NCBI GenBank assembly: GCA_964348665.1
Contig: CAYGDP010000022.1
Coordinates: 4,698-68,697 of the forward strand
DNA from: CAYGDP01 sp964348665
Lineage (GTDB): Bacteria > Verrucomicrobiota > Verrucomicrobiia > Palsa-1439 > CAYGDP01
Length of the DNA: 64,000 bases
Direction of reading: 5' to 3'
Part shown: positions 53,070 to 60,665 of the stretch, piece by piece
How positions within the stretch are numbered: the first letter of the stretch is position 1
Layout of the letters: each line of letters opens with the position of its first letter
Translations under genes and position numbers: made by a program
Notes under the pieces: model-generated
What the model saw: the letters and a program-made list of their open reading frames with translations, nothing else
The model's database searches: none
What the model was told of the DNA's origin: nothing

Positions 53070-53128
53070 GCCACAAAAAGAACAAAAAGACACAAAAAGT
53101 TTTTGCCGTTTCTCGTGTTTTTCGTGGC
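53070..53128. repeat. A-rich imperfect palindrome between gnd and the SDR gene
   Basis: GCCACAAAAAGAACAAAAAG on the left is mirrored by CGTGTTTTTCGTGGC on the right, a 59-base imperfect inverted repeat with A-rich arms. It sits just upstream of gnd and after the SDR stop, where it could terminate the SDR transcript. Confidence 0.6.
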
Positions 53129-53142
53129 CATTCATTTCAAAA

Positions 53143-53955
53143 TCATATCGTTTGCGCGAGATAACCGCCGTCCACGCGAATGTCCGTGCCGGTCACGAAC
53201 CCACTGGCTTTGTTGCTGGCGAGAAACACTACCGCGCCGATCAGTTCGTCGGGCTGACCGAATCGTTTCATCGGAGTGTGATCCAGAAAAGCCGCTGCGC
53301 GCGGAGTGGGGGAGCCATCAGCGTTTTGCAGAAGCGACCGGTTTTGCTCGGCGAGAAATACTCCCGGTGAGATCGAGTTGACCCGCACGCCTTTGGTCGC
53401 CCATTCGCGACCGAGGAATTGTGTCAGATTGACGACGGCGGCTTTTGCGGCGGAATACGCGGGCACACGCGAGAGCGGCACGTGCGCGGCAAGACTGGCG
53501 ATGTTGATGATGCTGCCGCAACCGTTTGTCGCCATGGCGGGTCCAAAAACCTGACAGGGCAGCAGCACACCCGCGACAAGGTTGAGGTCGAAACAGCGCG
53601 CCCAGTCCTCAATCTCGATGTTTTCGAAGGAAAGCTTATCGGTTACGGTTGCTTTCGGGTCATTGCCGCCGGCGGCATTGACGAGGATTGTCGGCTGGCC
53701 GAGTTGTTTCCTGATTTTCTTGAGGGCAGATTCGAGGCTGGTTCGTTTCATGGCGTCGGCGGCAATGAACGCAGCGGAGCCGCCTTGTTTCTTGATGTTT
53801 GCGACGCGGGCGTTGCCGCGCTCGGCATTACGGCCGACGATGGCGACCTTGGCTCCTGCAGCGGCGAGTCCTTCGGCAATCGCGCCGCCAAGAACCCCCG
53901 TGCCGCCAATGACGACTGCGACTTCGCCTTTCAAATTGAACCGGGTTGCGCTCAC
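53143..53955 (-). CDS. SDR oxidoreductase (fructuronate reductase-like)
   Basis: Classical short-chain dehydrogenase of about 270 residues. Cofactor motif VVIGGTGVLGGAIAEGLA, NAAGGNDP, the catalytic Ser region IINIASLAAHVPLS, Tyr-Lys in PAYSAAKAAVVNLTQ, and the C-terminal GTDIRVDGGYLAQTI. The GNDPKATV loop is typical of SDR-type D-mannonate/fructuronate oxidoreductases. Start taken at GTG 53953-53955; TTG 53970 is possible. Being beside gnd, it may feed sugar acids into central metabolism. Confidence 0.87.
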   Translation of the reverse strand: MSATRFNLKGEVAVVIGGTGVLGGAIAEGLAAAGAKVAIVGRNAERGNARVANIKKQGGSAAFIAADAMKRTSLESALKKIRKQLGQPTILVNAAGGNDPKATVTDKLSFENIEIEDWARCFDLNLVAGVLLPCQVFGPAMATNGCGSIINIASLAAHVPLSRVPAYSAAKAAVVNLTQFLGREWATKGVRVNSISPGVFLAEQNRSLLQNADGSPTPRAAAFLDHTPMKRFGQPDELIGAVVFLASNKASGFVTGTDIRVDGGYLAQTI

Positions 53956-54037
53956 GCCTGCATGATACAACAGTCGAGCGGGAATCCAAACGAAAAGTGG
54001 CGCGGAGCGCGAAGTTTGGTATAGTTTGATCTACGCC

Positions 54038-55243
54038 ATGGAAAATCCGAAAGTGCGATTTCTGGACATCATTCCGCTCCCCGACGAACAGTCCTTCGTC
54101 GTCCGTGACCCGCTCGGATTCAATGAGAAAACGATGGTGGTTCCGTTTGAGCTGCTTTTGCTGATGCAATTAATGGATGGCGAGCGCACGGTGCGCGAAA
54201 TTGAAGTTGCGATCACACGGCAGACCGGTGAGATTGCCGCCGCGGGCTGGCTGGAGGAAGTTGTCAAGATGCTCGATGAAAATTACCTGCTCGAGAGTAA
54301 CCGCTTCCGGAGCCGATGCGAGGAACTTGTCCGTGAATACCGCGCGCGACCGACGCGGCCGGCGACACTGGCGGGGAAATCGTATCCGGAAGATCCTGCG
54401 AAATTGCGCGAGATGTTGACCGGTTTTTTTGGAGCATCAGGTATTCCGGTTGCTTCAAACGAAAAACGGGAGCCGGTTCGTGCGATTGTCGCGCCCCACA
54501 TAGATTTGCGCGCGGGGGGTGAGTGCTATGCGGACGCGTATCGGCCATTGATTGAAGCAAACGGGGCCGAAACATTTGTGGTTCTTGGGGTTGCGCATTT
54601 CGGAGGGAAGGGGACATTTATCGGCACACGGAAAGGATTCGAAACACCTCTTGGCACGGCGGCGTGCGACACGGAATTTTTTGATGCGCTATCGGCGAAG
54701 CTGCCATTCGACTTATGCGAAGAGGAGATCGTGCATCGCACGGAGCATTCGATTGAGTTTCAGGTCGTTTTCCTGCAGCACCTTTTCGGTGACCGCGTGA
54801 AAATTGTGCCAATCCTACTGGGTAGTTTTGAGCGGTATCTTTTGGAAGGGAATCTGCCCGAGGCAAGCCAAGACGCATCAGCGTTTTTCTCAGCGTTACA
54901 AAGTGTTTTGGCGCAATACGGCTCGCGCGCGGTGGTGATCGTCAGCGTGGACCTGGCGCACGTCGGTAAACGGTTTGGCGACGAAACTGAAATGACACCA
55001 GCATTTTTAAAGATGGTAGGGGGAGAAGACCGCGATTTTTTGCACGCGGCGGAAGAACTGAATGCCGAGGCGATTTATCGAAACATGGCGAAGGACAACA
55101 ACGCGCGACGCGTGGACGGGTTCGGCGGGATTTATACCTTGTTGAAGGTGTTGCCCTTGCAGAAAGGCAAGCTACTGCGGTACGAACAATCGCCGGACGA
55201 AACGGATTCCTGCGTGACTTTTGCCAGCATGTCATTTTGGTGA
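54038..55243 (+). CDS. Memo-family protein (AmmeMemoRadiSam B) with an extra N-terminal domain
   Basis: A 401-residue protein from ATG 54038. Residues about 150-401 are a Memo domain: IVAPHIDLRAGGECYADAY, VVLGVAHFGG, HRTEHSIEFQVVFLQHLFG and VSVDLAHVGKRFG give the His/His/Asp-type metal site and Cys seen in the family (PHID, HFGG, DLAHVG). The first 130 residues are additional and resemble a winged-helix or PqqD-like segment (VVPFELLLLMQLMDGERTV, REIEVAITRQTGEIAAAGW). Typical Memo proteins are under 300 residues. The gene is four bases from a ThDP-dependent decarboxylase gene. Memo homologues bind iron or copper and may act as oxidases. Confidence 0.87.
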   Translation: MENPKVRFLDIIPLPDEQSFVVRDPLGFNEKTMVVPFELLLLMQLMDGERTVREIEVAITRQTGEIAAAGWLEEVVKMLDENYLLESNRFRSRCEELVREYRARPTRPATLAGKSYPEDPAKLREMLTGFFGASGIPVASNEKREPVRAIVAPHIDLRAGGECYADAYRPLIEANGAETFVVLGVAHFGGKGTFIGTRKGFETPLGTAACDTEFFDALSAKLPFDLCEEEIVHRTEHSIEFQVVFLQHLFGDRVKIVPILLGSFERYLLEGNLPEASQDASAFFSALQSVLAQYGSRAVVIVSVDLAHVGKRFGDETEMTPAFLKMVGGEDRDFLHAAEELNAEAIYRNMAKDNNARRVDGFGGIYTLLKVLPLQKGKLLRYEQSPDETDSCVTFASMSFW

Positions 55244-55247
55244 GTGA

Positions 55248-56894
55248 ATGAAAGGAGCGATGAACCACACGAAACGAATCGGCGATTATCTCTTGCAGCG
55301 ACTTCACGCGCTCGGAGTTCGGCACGTTTTTGGCGTGCCCGGCGATTATGTGCTAGGTTTCTACGACGAATTGGTTCGCAGCAAACTGAAAGTCATTAAC
55401 ACCTGCGACGAGCAGGGCGCCGGTTTTGCGGCGGACGCCTACGCGCGCGTTAACGGACTCGGTTGCGTTTGCATTACCTATTGTGTTGGCGGATTGAAAG
55501 TGGCGAACACAACCGCCGAGGCGTTTGCGGAAAAATCTCCCGTCGTGGTCATCAGCGGCGCACCCGGGATGCGGGAGCGTATCAAAAATCCCTTGCTGCA
55601 TCACAAAGTCCGAGATTTTGACACGCAAAAGAAAGTCTTCGAGCAACTGACGGTTGCATCCACGGTGTTAAGCGATCCACAGACCGCCCTGGCAGAAATT
55701 GACCGCGTGCTGCATGCCTGTCTGCGGTATAAGCGACCAGTCTATATCGAGCTGCCTCGCGATATGCTGAATGTGTCCGGAACGCCGTATCATCGGCCTG
55801 CCGAGATTCATGAGCCAAGCAACGCGAAGGCGTTGCGCGCCGCATTGGCGGAGGCAGTCGAAATGATTAATGCCTCGAAGAAACCAGTTATTCTTGCCGA
55901 TGTGGAGGTTCATCGCTTCGGCGTGCGTGGTGAAGTGCTCAAGCTGGCCGCCAAATCGCAAATACCCATTGCCGAAACCATCCTCGGTAAATCCGTCATC
56001 GGCGACCGCCACCCATTCTGCATGGGCGTTTACGAAGGCGCAATGGGACGCGCCGACGTGTGTCACTACGTCGAGACGAGCGATTGTGTCATCATGCTGG
56101 GCGCGTTCATGACCGACGTAAACCTCGGCGTTTTCACCGCGCGGCTCGATCCCGGACGTTGCATCTATGCGACGAGTGAGAAACTGACGATTCGCTACCA
56201 TAACTATGAAGATGTGCGATTCAAAGATTTTGTCCACGGTTTGCTTCGCGCGAGACTTCATCGCCGCTCGCTCCATAAAATCCCGCGTCCTGATCCGGTT
56301 CGGATGTATTCCGCGCGTCGTCAGCAAAAAATCAGTGTCCGACGCCTCTTTCAGCGACTCAACGATTTTCTTCACGACAATACCATCGTCGTTGCGGACG
56401 TCGGCGACGCACTCTTTGGCGCGGCTGACCTCTACATCCACCGAAACACAGAATTTCTCGGCCCGGCCTATTACACTTCGATGGGTTTCGCCGTGCCAGC
56501 TGCCATCGGCGCACAACTTGCCAATCCAAAACTTCGCCCGTTGGTTCTGGTTGGCGACGGCGGCTTTCAAATGACGGGAATGGAACTCTCCACCGCCGTC
56601 CGATTCGGACTGAACCCGATCGTTGTCGTCCTTAATAATGGCGGTTATGGAACGGAACGCCACATTCTTGACGGCGCGTTCAATGACATTCTTCCATGGA
56701 ATTATCATCGGCTACCCGACATTCTCGGCGCTGGCCGAGGATTTCTCATCGAAACCGAAGATCAACTCGAACAAGCGCTCACGTTCGCCGAGCGTTGTCC
56801 CGAAAGCTTTTGCCTGCTCGATGTCCACCTTGATCCGCTCGACCGCTCGCCCGCGCTCGATCGCCTCGCCCATTGTCTTGCGCAAAGATTGTGA
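55248..56894 (+). CDS. Thiamine-diphosphate-dependent alpha-keto acid decarboxylase
   Basis: A 548-residue enzyme of the pyruvate/indolepyruvate decarboxylase family, which removes CO2 from 2-oxo acids to yield aldehydes. HVFGVPGDYVLGFYDEL and the catalytic Glu in DEQGAGFAADAYARV define the N-terminal domain; the central domain carries ILGKSVIGDRHPF; the C-terminal cofactor motif is VGDGGFQMTGMELSTAVRFG with LNNGGYGTER. KDC-type HxH is seen as LLHHKVRD. Start ATG 55248; an ATG at 55260 has AAAGGAG too close before it. Likely co-expressed with the Memo-family gene upstream. The natural keto acid is not evident. Confidence 0.92.
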   Translation: MKGAMNHTKRIGDYLLQRLHALGVRHVFGVPGDYVLGFYDELVRSKLKVINTCDEQGAGFAADAYARVNGLGCVCITYCVGGLKVANTTAEAFAEKSPVVVISGAPGMRERIKNPLLHHKVRDFDTQKKVFEQLTVASTVLSDPQTALAEIDRVLHACLRYKRPVYIELPRDMLNVSGTPYHRPAEIHEPSNAKALRAALAEAVEMINASKKPVILADVEVHRFGVRGEVLKLAAKSQIPIAETILGKSVIGDRHPFCMGVYEGAMGRADVCHYVETSDCVIMLGAFMTDVNLGVFTARLDPGRCIYATSEKLTIRYHNYEDVRFKDFVHGLLRARLHRRSLHKIPRPDPVRMYSARRQQKISVRRLFQRLNDFLHDNTIVVADVGDALFGAADLYIHRNTEFLGPAYYTSMGFAVPAAIGAQLANPKLRPLVLVGDGGFQMTGMELSTAVRFGLNPIVVVLNNGGYGTERHILDGAFNDILPWNYHRLPDILGAGRGFLIETEDQLEQALTFAERCPESFCLLDVHLDPLDRSPALDRLAHCLAQRL

Positions 56895-56896
56895 GC

Positions 56897-56945
56897 AGTG
56901 GCGTTAAATCGTTGAATTGTCAAACCGTTGAAACGGAGGGTGCGC
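56897..56945. repeat. GTTGAA-type repeat downstream of the decarboxylase gene
   Basis: AAATCGTTGAATTGTC and AAACCGTTGAAACGGAGG repeat a CGTTGAAxxG unit also found at the other end of the permease gene (58672-58701). The two copies flank the permease. Confidence 0.5.
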
Positions 56946-57015
56946 TATTGCGTGCCGCTGCTGGCTAACTCTCATGGTTGGCGATTCATCATGGTTTGCC
57001 AAAATACAGTGGCAG

Positions 57016-58701
57016 TTACGCGCGGAAGAGCGCCCCCATTTTTTTGCCGAGGATTTTACTGGCGGTAAGCAGGCTGGCCCAGAGCAGCAACATTCCCAGC
57101 ACACCCATTGCGCAAGCAACGGCAGGGGCGTCGGGTTCGATGCGACCAAGCAGATGATAAATCGCTTTTGTAATTGGATAGAAATCCTGTTTCATTGCCA
57201 GCACCAGGCTGTCGCTGACTTCGAGCATCGCGAAGCTGAACGTGAGAATGCTGCCGGCGATAAGATTGGCCATGACCAACGGAATGGTGATGCGCCGCAT
57301 CGTGGTGAAGGTGGACGCGCCGAGATTGGCGGAGGCTTCTTCGAGCGTGACGCTGCTTTGTTGAAAACCCGCCACCGCCGCGCGCACGATATAGGGTAGA
57401 CGACGCACGGAGTAACTGATGACCAATAATAGTGTTGGATTTTCACGAGGGTTGATCCACGAGATTTTCCAATCAAACCCCGCGACGTAACCGAAGGCGA
57501 GCACGATGCCGGGCAGCACGAGCGGCAACATCGCCAGCGCATCGAGGAACCCTGCGCCGCGCTTTAGTTTTCGTGTGACCAGCCACGCAATCAGCACGCC
57601 AAGAAATAAATCCACGATGGCGCTTAACGACGAAAAAAGCAGGCTGTTGCGAATGCTGGAAAGTGTTAATCCATGATGGAATACGTCGCCGTAGTGCGCG
57701 ACCGTCAGCTCTTCCGGCAATACACTGAAGAACCATTTGCCCGCAAACGACGAGACGATCACACTAGCGTGTGGGAGCAGAGCAACGGCGACAAGGGCGA
57801 GTGTAGTCCCGTAAATCAGCGTGGCTGTGGCGCCGCTGGCTTTGGTTTCGCCGGTCGTGTGGCCGCCGCGGCTGATCATCTCATAGCGCTGATTGCCAAA
57901 GAATTTCTTCGAGATGATGAAAAGTGCGAAGGTCAGCAAGAGCAGCAGCATGACCAGCGCGTATCCCATCGGGTTGGTCGATGTCTCCGTGACTTTATCA
58001 AAAATCTGCACCGGTAGGACGCGATAGAAACCGAAGATCAGCGGTGTGCCGAGGTCGGTCAGCGCGAATATAAAAATGAGGATCGCACCTGCAAAATAAC
58101 CGGGCAACGCCAATGGCAAGGTAACGGTGCGGAACAGTCGCCAGCCCCGCGCGCCAAGATTTTCGGCAGCTTCGCGCAGCGTGGGATCAATGTTCGCCAT
58201 TGCCGCGGAGAGATTGAGGAAGAGAATCGGATAAAGGTGCAGCGCTTCGAGAACGATGACACCCCAGAATCCGCCGTCCCCGAGCCAGTCAATCTCCGTG
58301 CCAAGCAAAAGATTGACCGAGCCGTACCTGGAAAAGAGTTGTTTGATGCCGATGGCGCCGACGAACGGCGGCAGAATCATTGGAGCGAGAAGGAGGGCGC
58401 TCAAGATTGCTTTGCCGCGGAGTGAGTACCGCGTGAACCAATGGGCAAGCGGAAGCGCGATCAGCGTGCAGAGGACGGTTACGAAAACACCAATCAGCAG
58501 GCTGTTGAGCGTGCATTGAAGAAATAGCGGGCTTTGAAATAAGAGCGCGAAATATTCGAGGGAGAACGTCCCGTGCGGCCAGAATGCGCCTTTGACGACG
58601 TAGGCGACGGGATAGGCGAGGAATGCGCCGAAGAACACGCCGAGCAAAGCGAGCCAAGAGATCGTGGAAGCGTTGAAACGTTGAAGCGTTGAAGCATTCA
58701 T
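57016..58701 (-). CDS. Iron(III)-type ABC transporter permease, two fused domains (FbpB-like)
   Basis: A 561-residue membrane protein with two homologous halves, each with the binding-protein-dependent permease motif: EAAENLGARGWRLFRTVTLPLALPG in the first (given as EAAENLGARGWRLF and VTLPLALPG) and EEASANLGASTFTTMRRITIP in part in the second. About 12 helices. It transports iron(III) or a related small substrate together with the ATPase at 58871 and the binding protein at 60662. The ATG at 58699-58701 begins inside a repeat: the first residues MNASTLQRFNAST are coded by TTCAACGCTT-type units. The upstream frame is also repeat DNA. Confidence 0.92.
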   Translation of the reverse strand: MNASTLQRFNASTISWLALLGVFFGAFLAYPVAYVVKGAFWPHGTFSLEYFALLFQSPLFLQCTLNSLLIGVFVTVLCTLIALPLAHWFTRYSLRGKAILSALLLAPMILPPFVGAIGIKQLFSRYGSVNLLLGTEIDWLGDGGFWGVIVLEALHLYPILFLNLSAAMANIDPTLREAAENLGARGWRLFRTVTLPLALPGYFAGAILIFIFALTDLGTPLIFGFYRVLPVQIFDKVTETSTNPMGYALVMLLLLLTFALFIISKKFFGNQRYEMISRGGHTTGETKASGATATLIYGTTLALVAVALLPHASVIVSSFAGKWFFSVLPEELTVAHYGDVFHHGLTLSSIRNSLLFSSLSAIVDLFLGVLIAWLVTRKLKRGAGFLDALAMLPLVLPGIVLAFGYVAGFDWKISWINPRENPTLLLVISYSVRRLPYIVRAAVAGFQQSSVTLEEASANLGASTFTTMRRITIPLVMANLIAGSILTFSFAMLEVSDSLVLAMKQDFYPITKAIYHLLGRIEPDAPAVACAMGVLGMLLLWASLLTASKILGKKMGALFRA

Positions 58702-58860
58702 GGGGAAGAGAAACTCCAAACTCCAAATTCCAAACCCCAAAGAAGCCTCAAATTACAAAATCCAAGTCGGATGTACGTTGCCGAATCTTCGACCTGAAGT
58801 TTGATGCTTGAAGTTTCCCTGAAGTTTGAGTTTTTAGGTTTGAAGTTTTTGGTGGCATTC
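58672..58860. repeat. Dispersed repeat copy D at the permease start
   Basis: On the plus strand GTTGAAACGTTGAAGCGTTG, then AAACTCCAAACTCCAAATTCC and AAACCCC, and later repeated TTTGAAGTTT, TTGAAGTTTCC and GAAGTTTGAG words. The tract fills the 169 bases between the ATPase and permease genes and provides the permease start codon. Confidence 0.65.
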
Positions 58861-58870
58861 ATTAGTGGTT

Positions 58871-59956
58871 TCATTCCGTAAAAATCCTCACATCCGCAGG
58901 AAAAATGAGGAGGCGCACGGTATCGCCTCGTTTGCGGTCAAAGGGCGGGTTCGGCTCGACTGCTTTGAGCGTTTGTCCGTCAGGGAGTTTCAAGGTGTAC
59001 TGTTCGATTTCGCCGAGATAGGTGGTTTGCTCGATAGTGGCAGGTATTGGCGAATTGGAGTGTTGCAGTGATGGAGTGGTGGGGGATTCGATGCCGATGG
59101 CTTCCGGACGGATACCGATTGTGACTTGTTGCGAAACGGTGAGCGGGAGAGACAGTGAATCGGCTAGAGAAGCACGGAGTTGGTTATTTCCGACGGCGAC
59201 GACTGCTTCTTTGCCGTTGGTAGAAACTACATTGGCGTTGAGAAAATTCATTTCACCGATGAAATCGGCGACAAAACGACTGGCAGGGTGGCTGTAGATT
59301 TCGCGCGCTGTGCCGAGTTGTTCGATGCGACCATTGCGCATCACGGCCATGCGGTCGGCGAGGGAAAGGGCTTCCTTTTGATCGTGGGTGACGTAGAGGG
59401 CGGTGATGCCAGCCTCGCGCTGGATGCGTTTGATTTCATCGCGCATTTCCAGTCGGAGCTTGGCGTCGAGGTTCGAGAGCGGTTCGTCGAGCAGTAAAAT
59501 ATCGGGCTTGATGACGAGAGCGCGGGCGAGGGCTACGCGTTGTTGCTGCCCACCGCTAAGCTGGTTGGGCGAGCGTTCGGCGAGTTTGTCCATCTGCACG
59601 ATTCGCAAGGCTTCCTTCACTCGCTTCTCTCTTTCGTCTTTGTTGACGTTCCGGATATCCAGCCCGTACCCGACATTTTCGAATACGGTCATGTGCGGCC
59701 AGAGTGCGTAATTCTGAAAAACCATGCCCGTGTTGCGTTTGTTGGGAGGCGCGTGCGTCACGTCTCTGTCACCAAAATGGATCTGGCCGCCATCGGGAGT
59801 ATAAAAGCCGGCAACCATTCGGAGAACGGTCGTTTTCCCGCAACCGCTCGGTCCGAGAAGGAAAAACAATTCGCCATCGGCGATTTCAAATGAAACGTCA
59901 TCCACCGCGATGACCGAGCCAAAAGTTTTAACGAGATGTTCGAGCCGAGTTTTCAC
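58871..59956 (-). CDS. Iron(III)-type ABC transporter ATP-binding protein (FbpC-like)
   Basis: A 361-residue ATPase of the CUT1/FbpC/PotA group. Walker A GPSGCGKTT, Q-loop VFQNYALWPHM, signature LSGGQQQRVALARAL, Walker B ILLLDEPLSNLD and switch His in YVTHDQKEALS. The C-terminal TOBE domain follows (IGIRPEAIGIE ... YLGEIEQYTLKLPDG). Between these lies a linker SPTTPSLQHSNSPIP coded by a CTCC-rich repeat tract at 59043-59090. GTG start at 59954-59956. A 35-codon stub of a homologous gene lies at 60558-60665, on the other side of the toxin-antitoxin module. Confidence 0.94.
   Translation of the reverse strand: MKTRLEHLVKTFGSVIAVDDVSFEIADGELFFLLGPSGCGKTTVLRMVAGFYTPDGGQIHFGDRDVTHAPPNKRNTGMVFQNYALWPHMTVFENVGYGLDIRNVNKDEREKRVKEALRIVQMDKLAERSPNQLSGGQQQRVALARALVIKPDILLLDEPLSNLDAKLRLEMRDEIKRIQREAGITALYVTHDQKEALSLADRMAVMRNGRIEQLGTAREIYSHPASRFVADFIGEMNFLNANVVSTNGKEAVVAVGNNQLRASLADSLSLPLTVSQQVTIGIRPEAIGIESPTTPSLQHSNSPIPATIEQTTYLGEIEQYTLKLPDGQTLKAVEPNPPFDRKRGDTVRLLIFPADVRIFTE
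59043..59090 (-). repeat. CTCC/CA-rich repeat tract inside the iron ATPase gene
   Basis: On the minus strand CACTCCATCACTGCAACACTCC and AATTCGCCAATACC (quoted in pieces under 20: CACTCCATCACTGC, AACACTCCAATTCG) encode the Ser/Thr/Pro linker between ATPase and TOBE domains. Resembles the tract at 41990-42027. Confidence 0.5.
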
Positions 59957-59972
59957 GCGAGGGTAGCTTAGC

Positions 59973-60257
59973 TCATTTCACTGATTTGGCGAAAGTACGA
60001 ACTTCGTCGTGATTGCCAGCGAAGACAAAGTGAATCGCGTCTGGGCTGGCGCGGAAGACGAGTCGAATGTCCAGTCCGACGCGAAGCTCATAGTAGTTGC
60101 GGACGAGCTTGCGGATACCGATGCCCGAATGTCGGTGCGGGTCGCCGAGCGTTTCGACGAGTTTGTCTATTGCCACGCCGATCTTTCTCCGGTCGGATTT
60201 TGAATGAGAGCGAACAATGGCGCAGAACCGAGGGGTGAAGAAGATTTGCCGACTCAA
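59973..60257 (-). CDS. RelE/ParE-family toxin
   Basis: A 94-residue basic protein of the RelE/YafQ-type toxin superfamily, probably an mRNA endonuclease acting at the ribosome. IFFTPRFCAIVRSHSKSDRR is the N-terminal strand-helix; YYELRVGLDIRLVFRASPD is the central motif with the substrate-contact Arg residues, followed by HFVFAGNHDEVRTFAKS. It starts two bases after the Phd-like antitoxin stop. The pair sits between the iron ATPase gene and the binding-protein gene, on the same strand. Confidence 0.87.
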   Translation of the reverse strand: MSRQIFFTPRFCAIVRSHSKSDRRKIGVAIDKLVETLGDPHRHSGIGIRKLVRNYYELRVGLDIRLVFRASPDAIHFVFAGNHDEVRTFAKSVK

Positions 60258-60259
60258 GG

Positions 60260-60535
60260 CTAGGCGATGTCCTTTTCCAGATTGCCCGAGTATCGGTGCA
60301 GTCGGCCGTGCTTCTTATCGTCGGCAATTTCCTTGTCCATGCTGTCGGCGAACGCATTCAGCTCCGCCGCGGTAAGACCGTATTCCTGCGCTGCGTAGTC
60401 TTCAGAAAAAACCTGCACGGGACGCAAGGCGACGATCTGGCCGTTGCAAACGATACCGATGTCTTCGCCCTTGGCTGCTTGCTTGAGCCAATGGGTTAGG
60501 TTAGAGCGGGCTTCCGTAGCCGATAGCGTCTTCAT
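60260..60535 (-). CDS. Phd/YefM-type antitoxin
   Basis: A 91-residue antitoxin. The N-terminal DNA-binding part, KTLSATEARSNLTHWLKQAA (twenty residues), is the typical Phd/YefM fold, followed by IGIVCNGQIVALRPVQ; the C-terminal acidic helical part (ADSMDKEIADDKKHG) should wrap the toxin. I prefer ATG 60533-60535, because an upstream ATG at 60556 would place the promoter -10 box inside the gene. The promoter and operator are visible just upstream. The predicted transcript start is only two to three bases before this ATG, so the mRNA is nearly leaderless. Confidence 0.87.
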   Translation of the reverse strand: MKTLSATEARSNLTHWLKQAAKGEDIGIVCNGQIVALRPVQVFSEDYAAQEYGLTAAELNAFADSMDKEIADDKKHGRLHRYSGNLEKDIA

Positions 60536-60541
60536 ATCGGC

Positions 60542-60572
60542 TCTATATAGACGCATTCTAGTTCCATGTCAA
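60542..60572 (-). promoter_or_regulatory. Promoter and operator of the toxin-antitoxin module
   Basis: On the minus strand TTGACA (60567-60572) and TATATA (60544-60549) are separated by exactly 17 bases, a consensus-like sigma-70 promoter. The -10 box lies within a perfect ten-base palindrome TCTATATAGA (60542-60551), the expected place for autorepression by the antitoxin-toxin complex. Confidence 0.8.
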
Positions 60573-60665
60573 GGCTTGAGAGCCATCGGCAATCTCGAAC
60601 GACACGCCGTCAACCGCGACGGTCGCGCCAAAATTTTTTGTGAGGTGGGAGAAGGTGGTTTTCAT
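60558..60665 (-). pseudogene. 5' stub of a second iron-type ABC ATPase gene
   Basis: ATG 60663-60665 opens 35 codons: KTTFSHLTKNFGATVAVDGV then SFEIADG, which matches the first 28 residues of the intact ATPase at 59956 (KTRLEHLVKTFGSVIAVDDV, SFEIADG). After ADG the reading becomes SQALTWN and stops, because the sequence turns into the toxin-antitoxin promoter region. The ATG overlaps the binding-protein stop as ATGA. Many synonymous and amino acid differences show it is not a recent copy of the intact gene. Confidence 0.8.
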
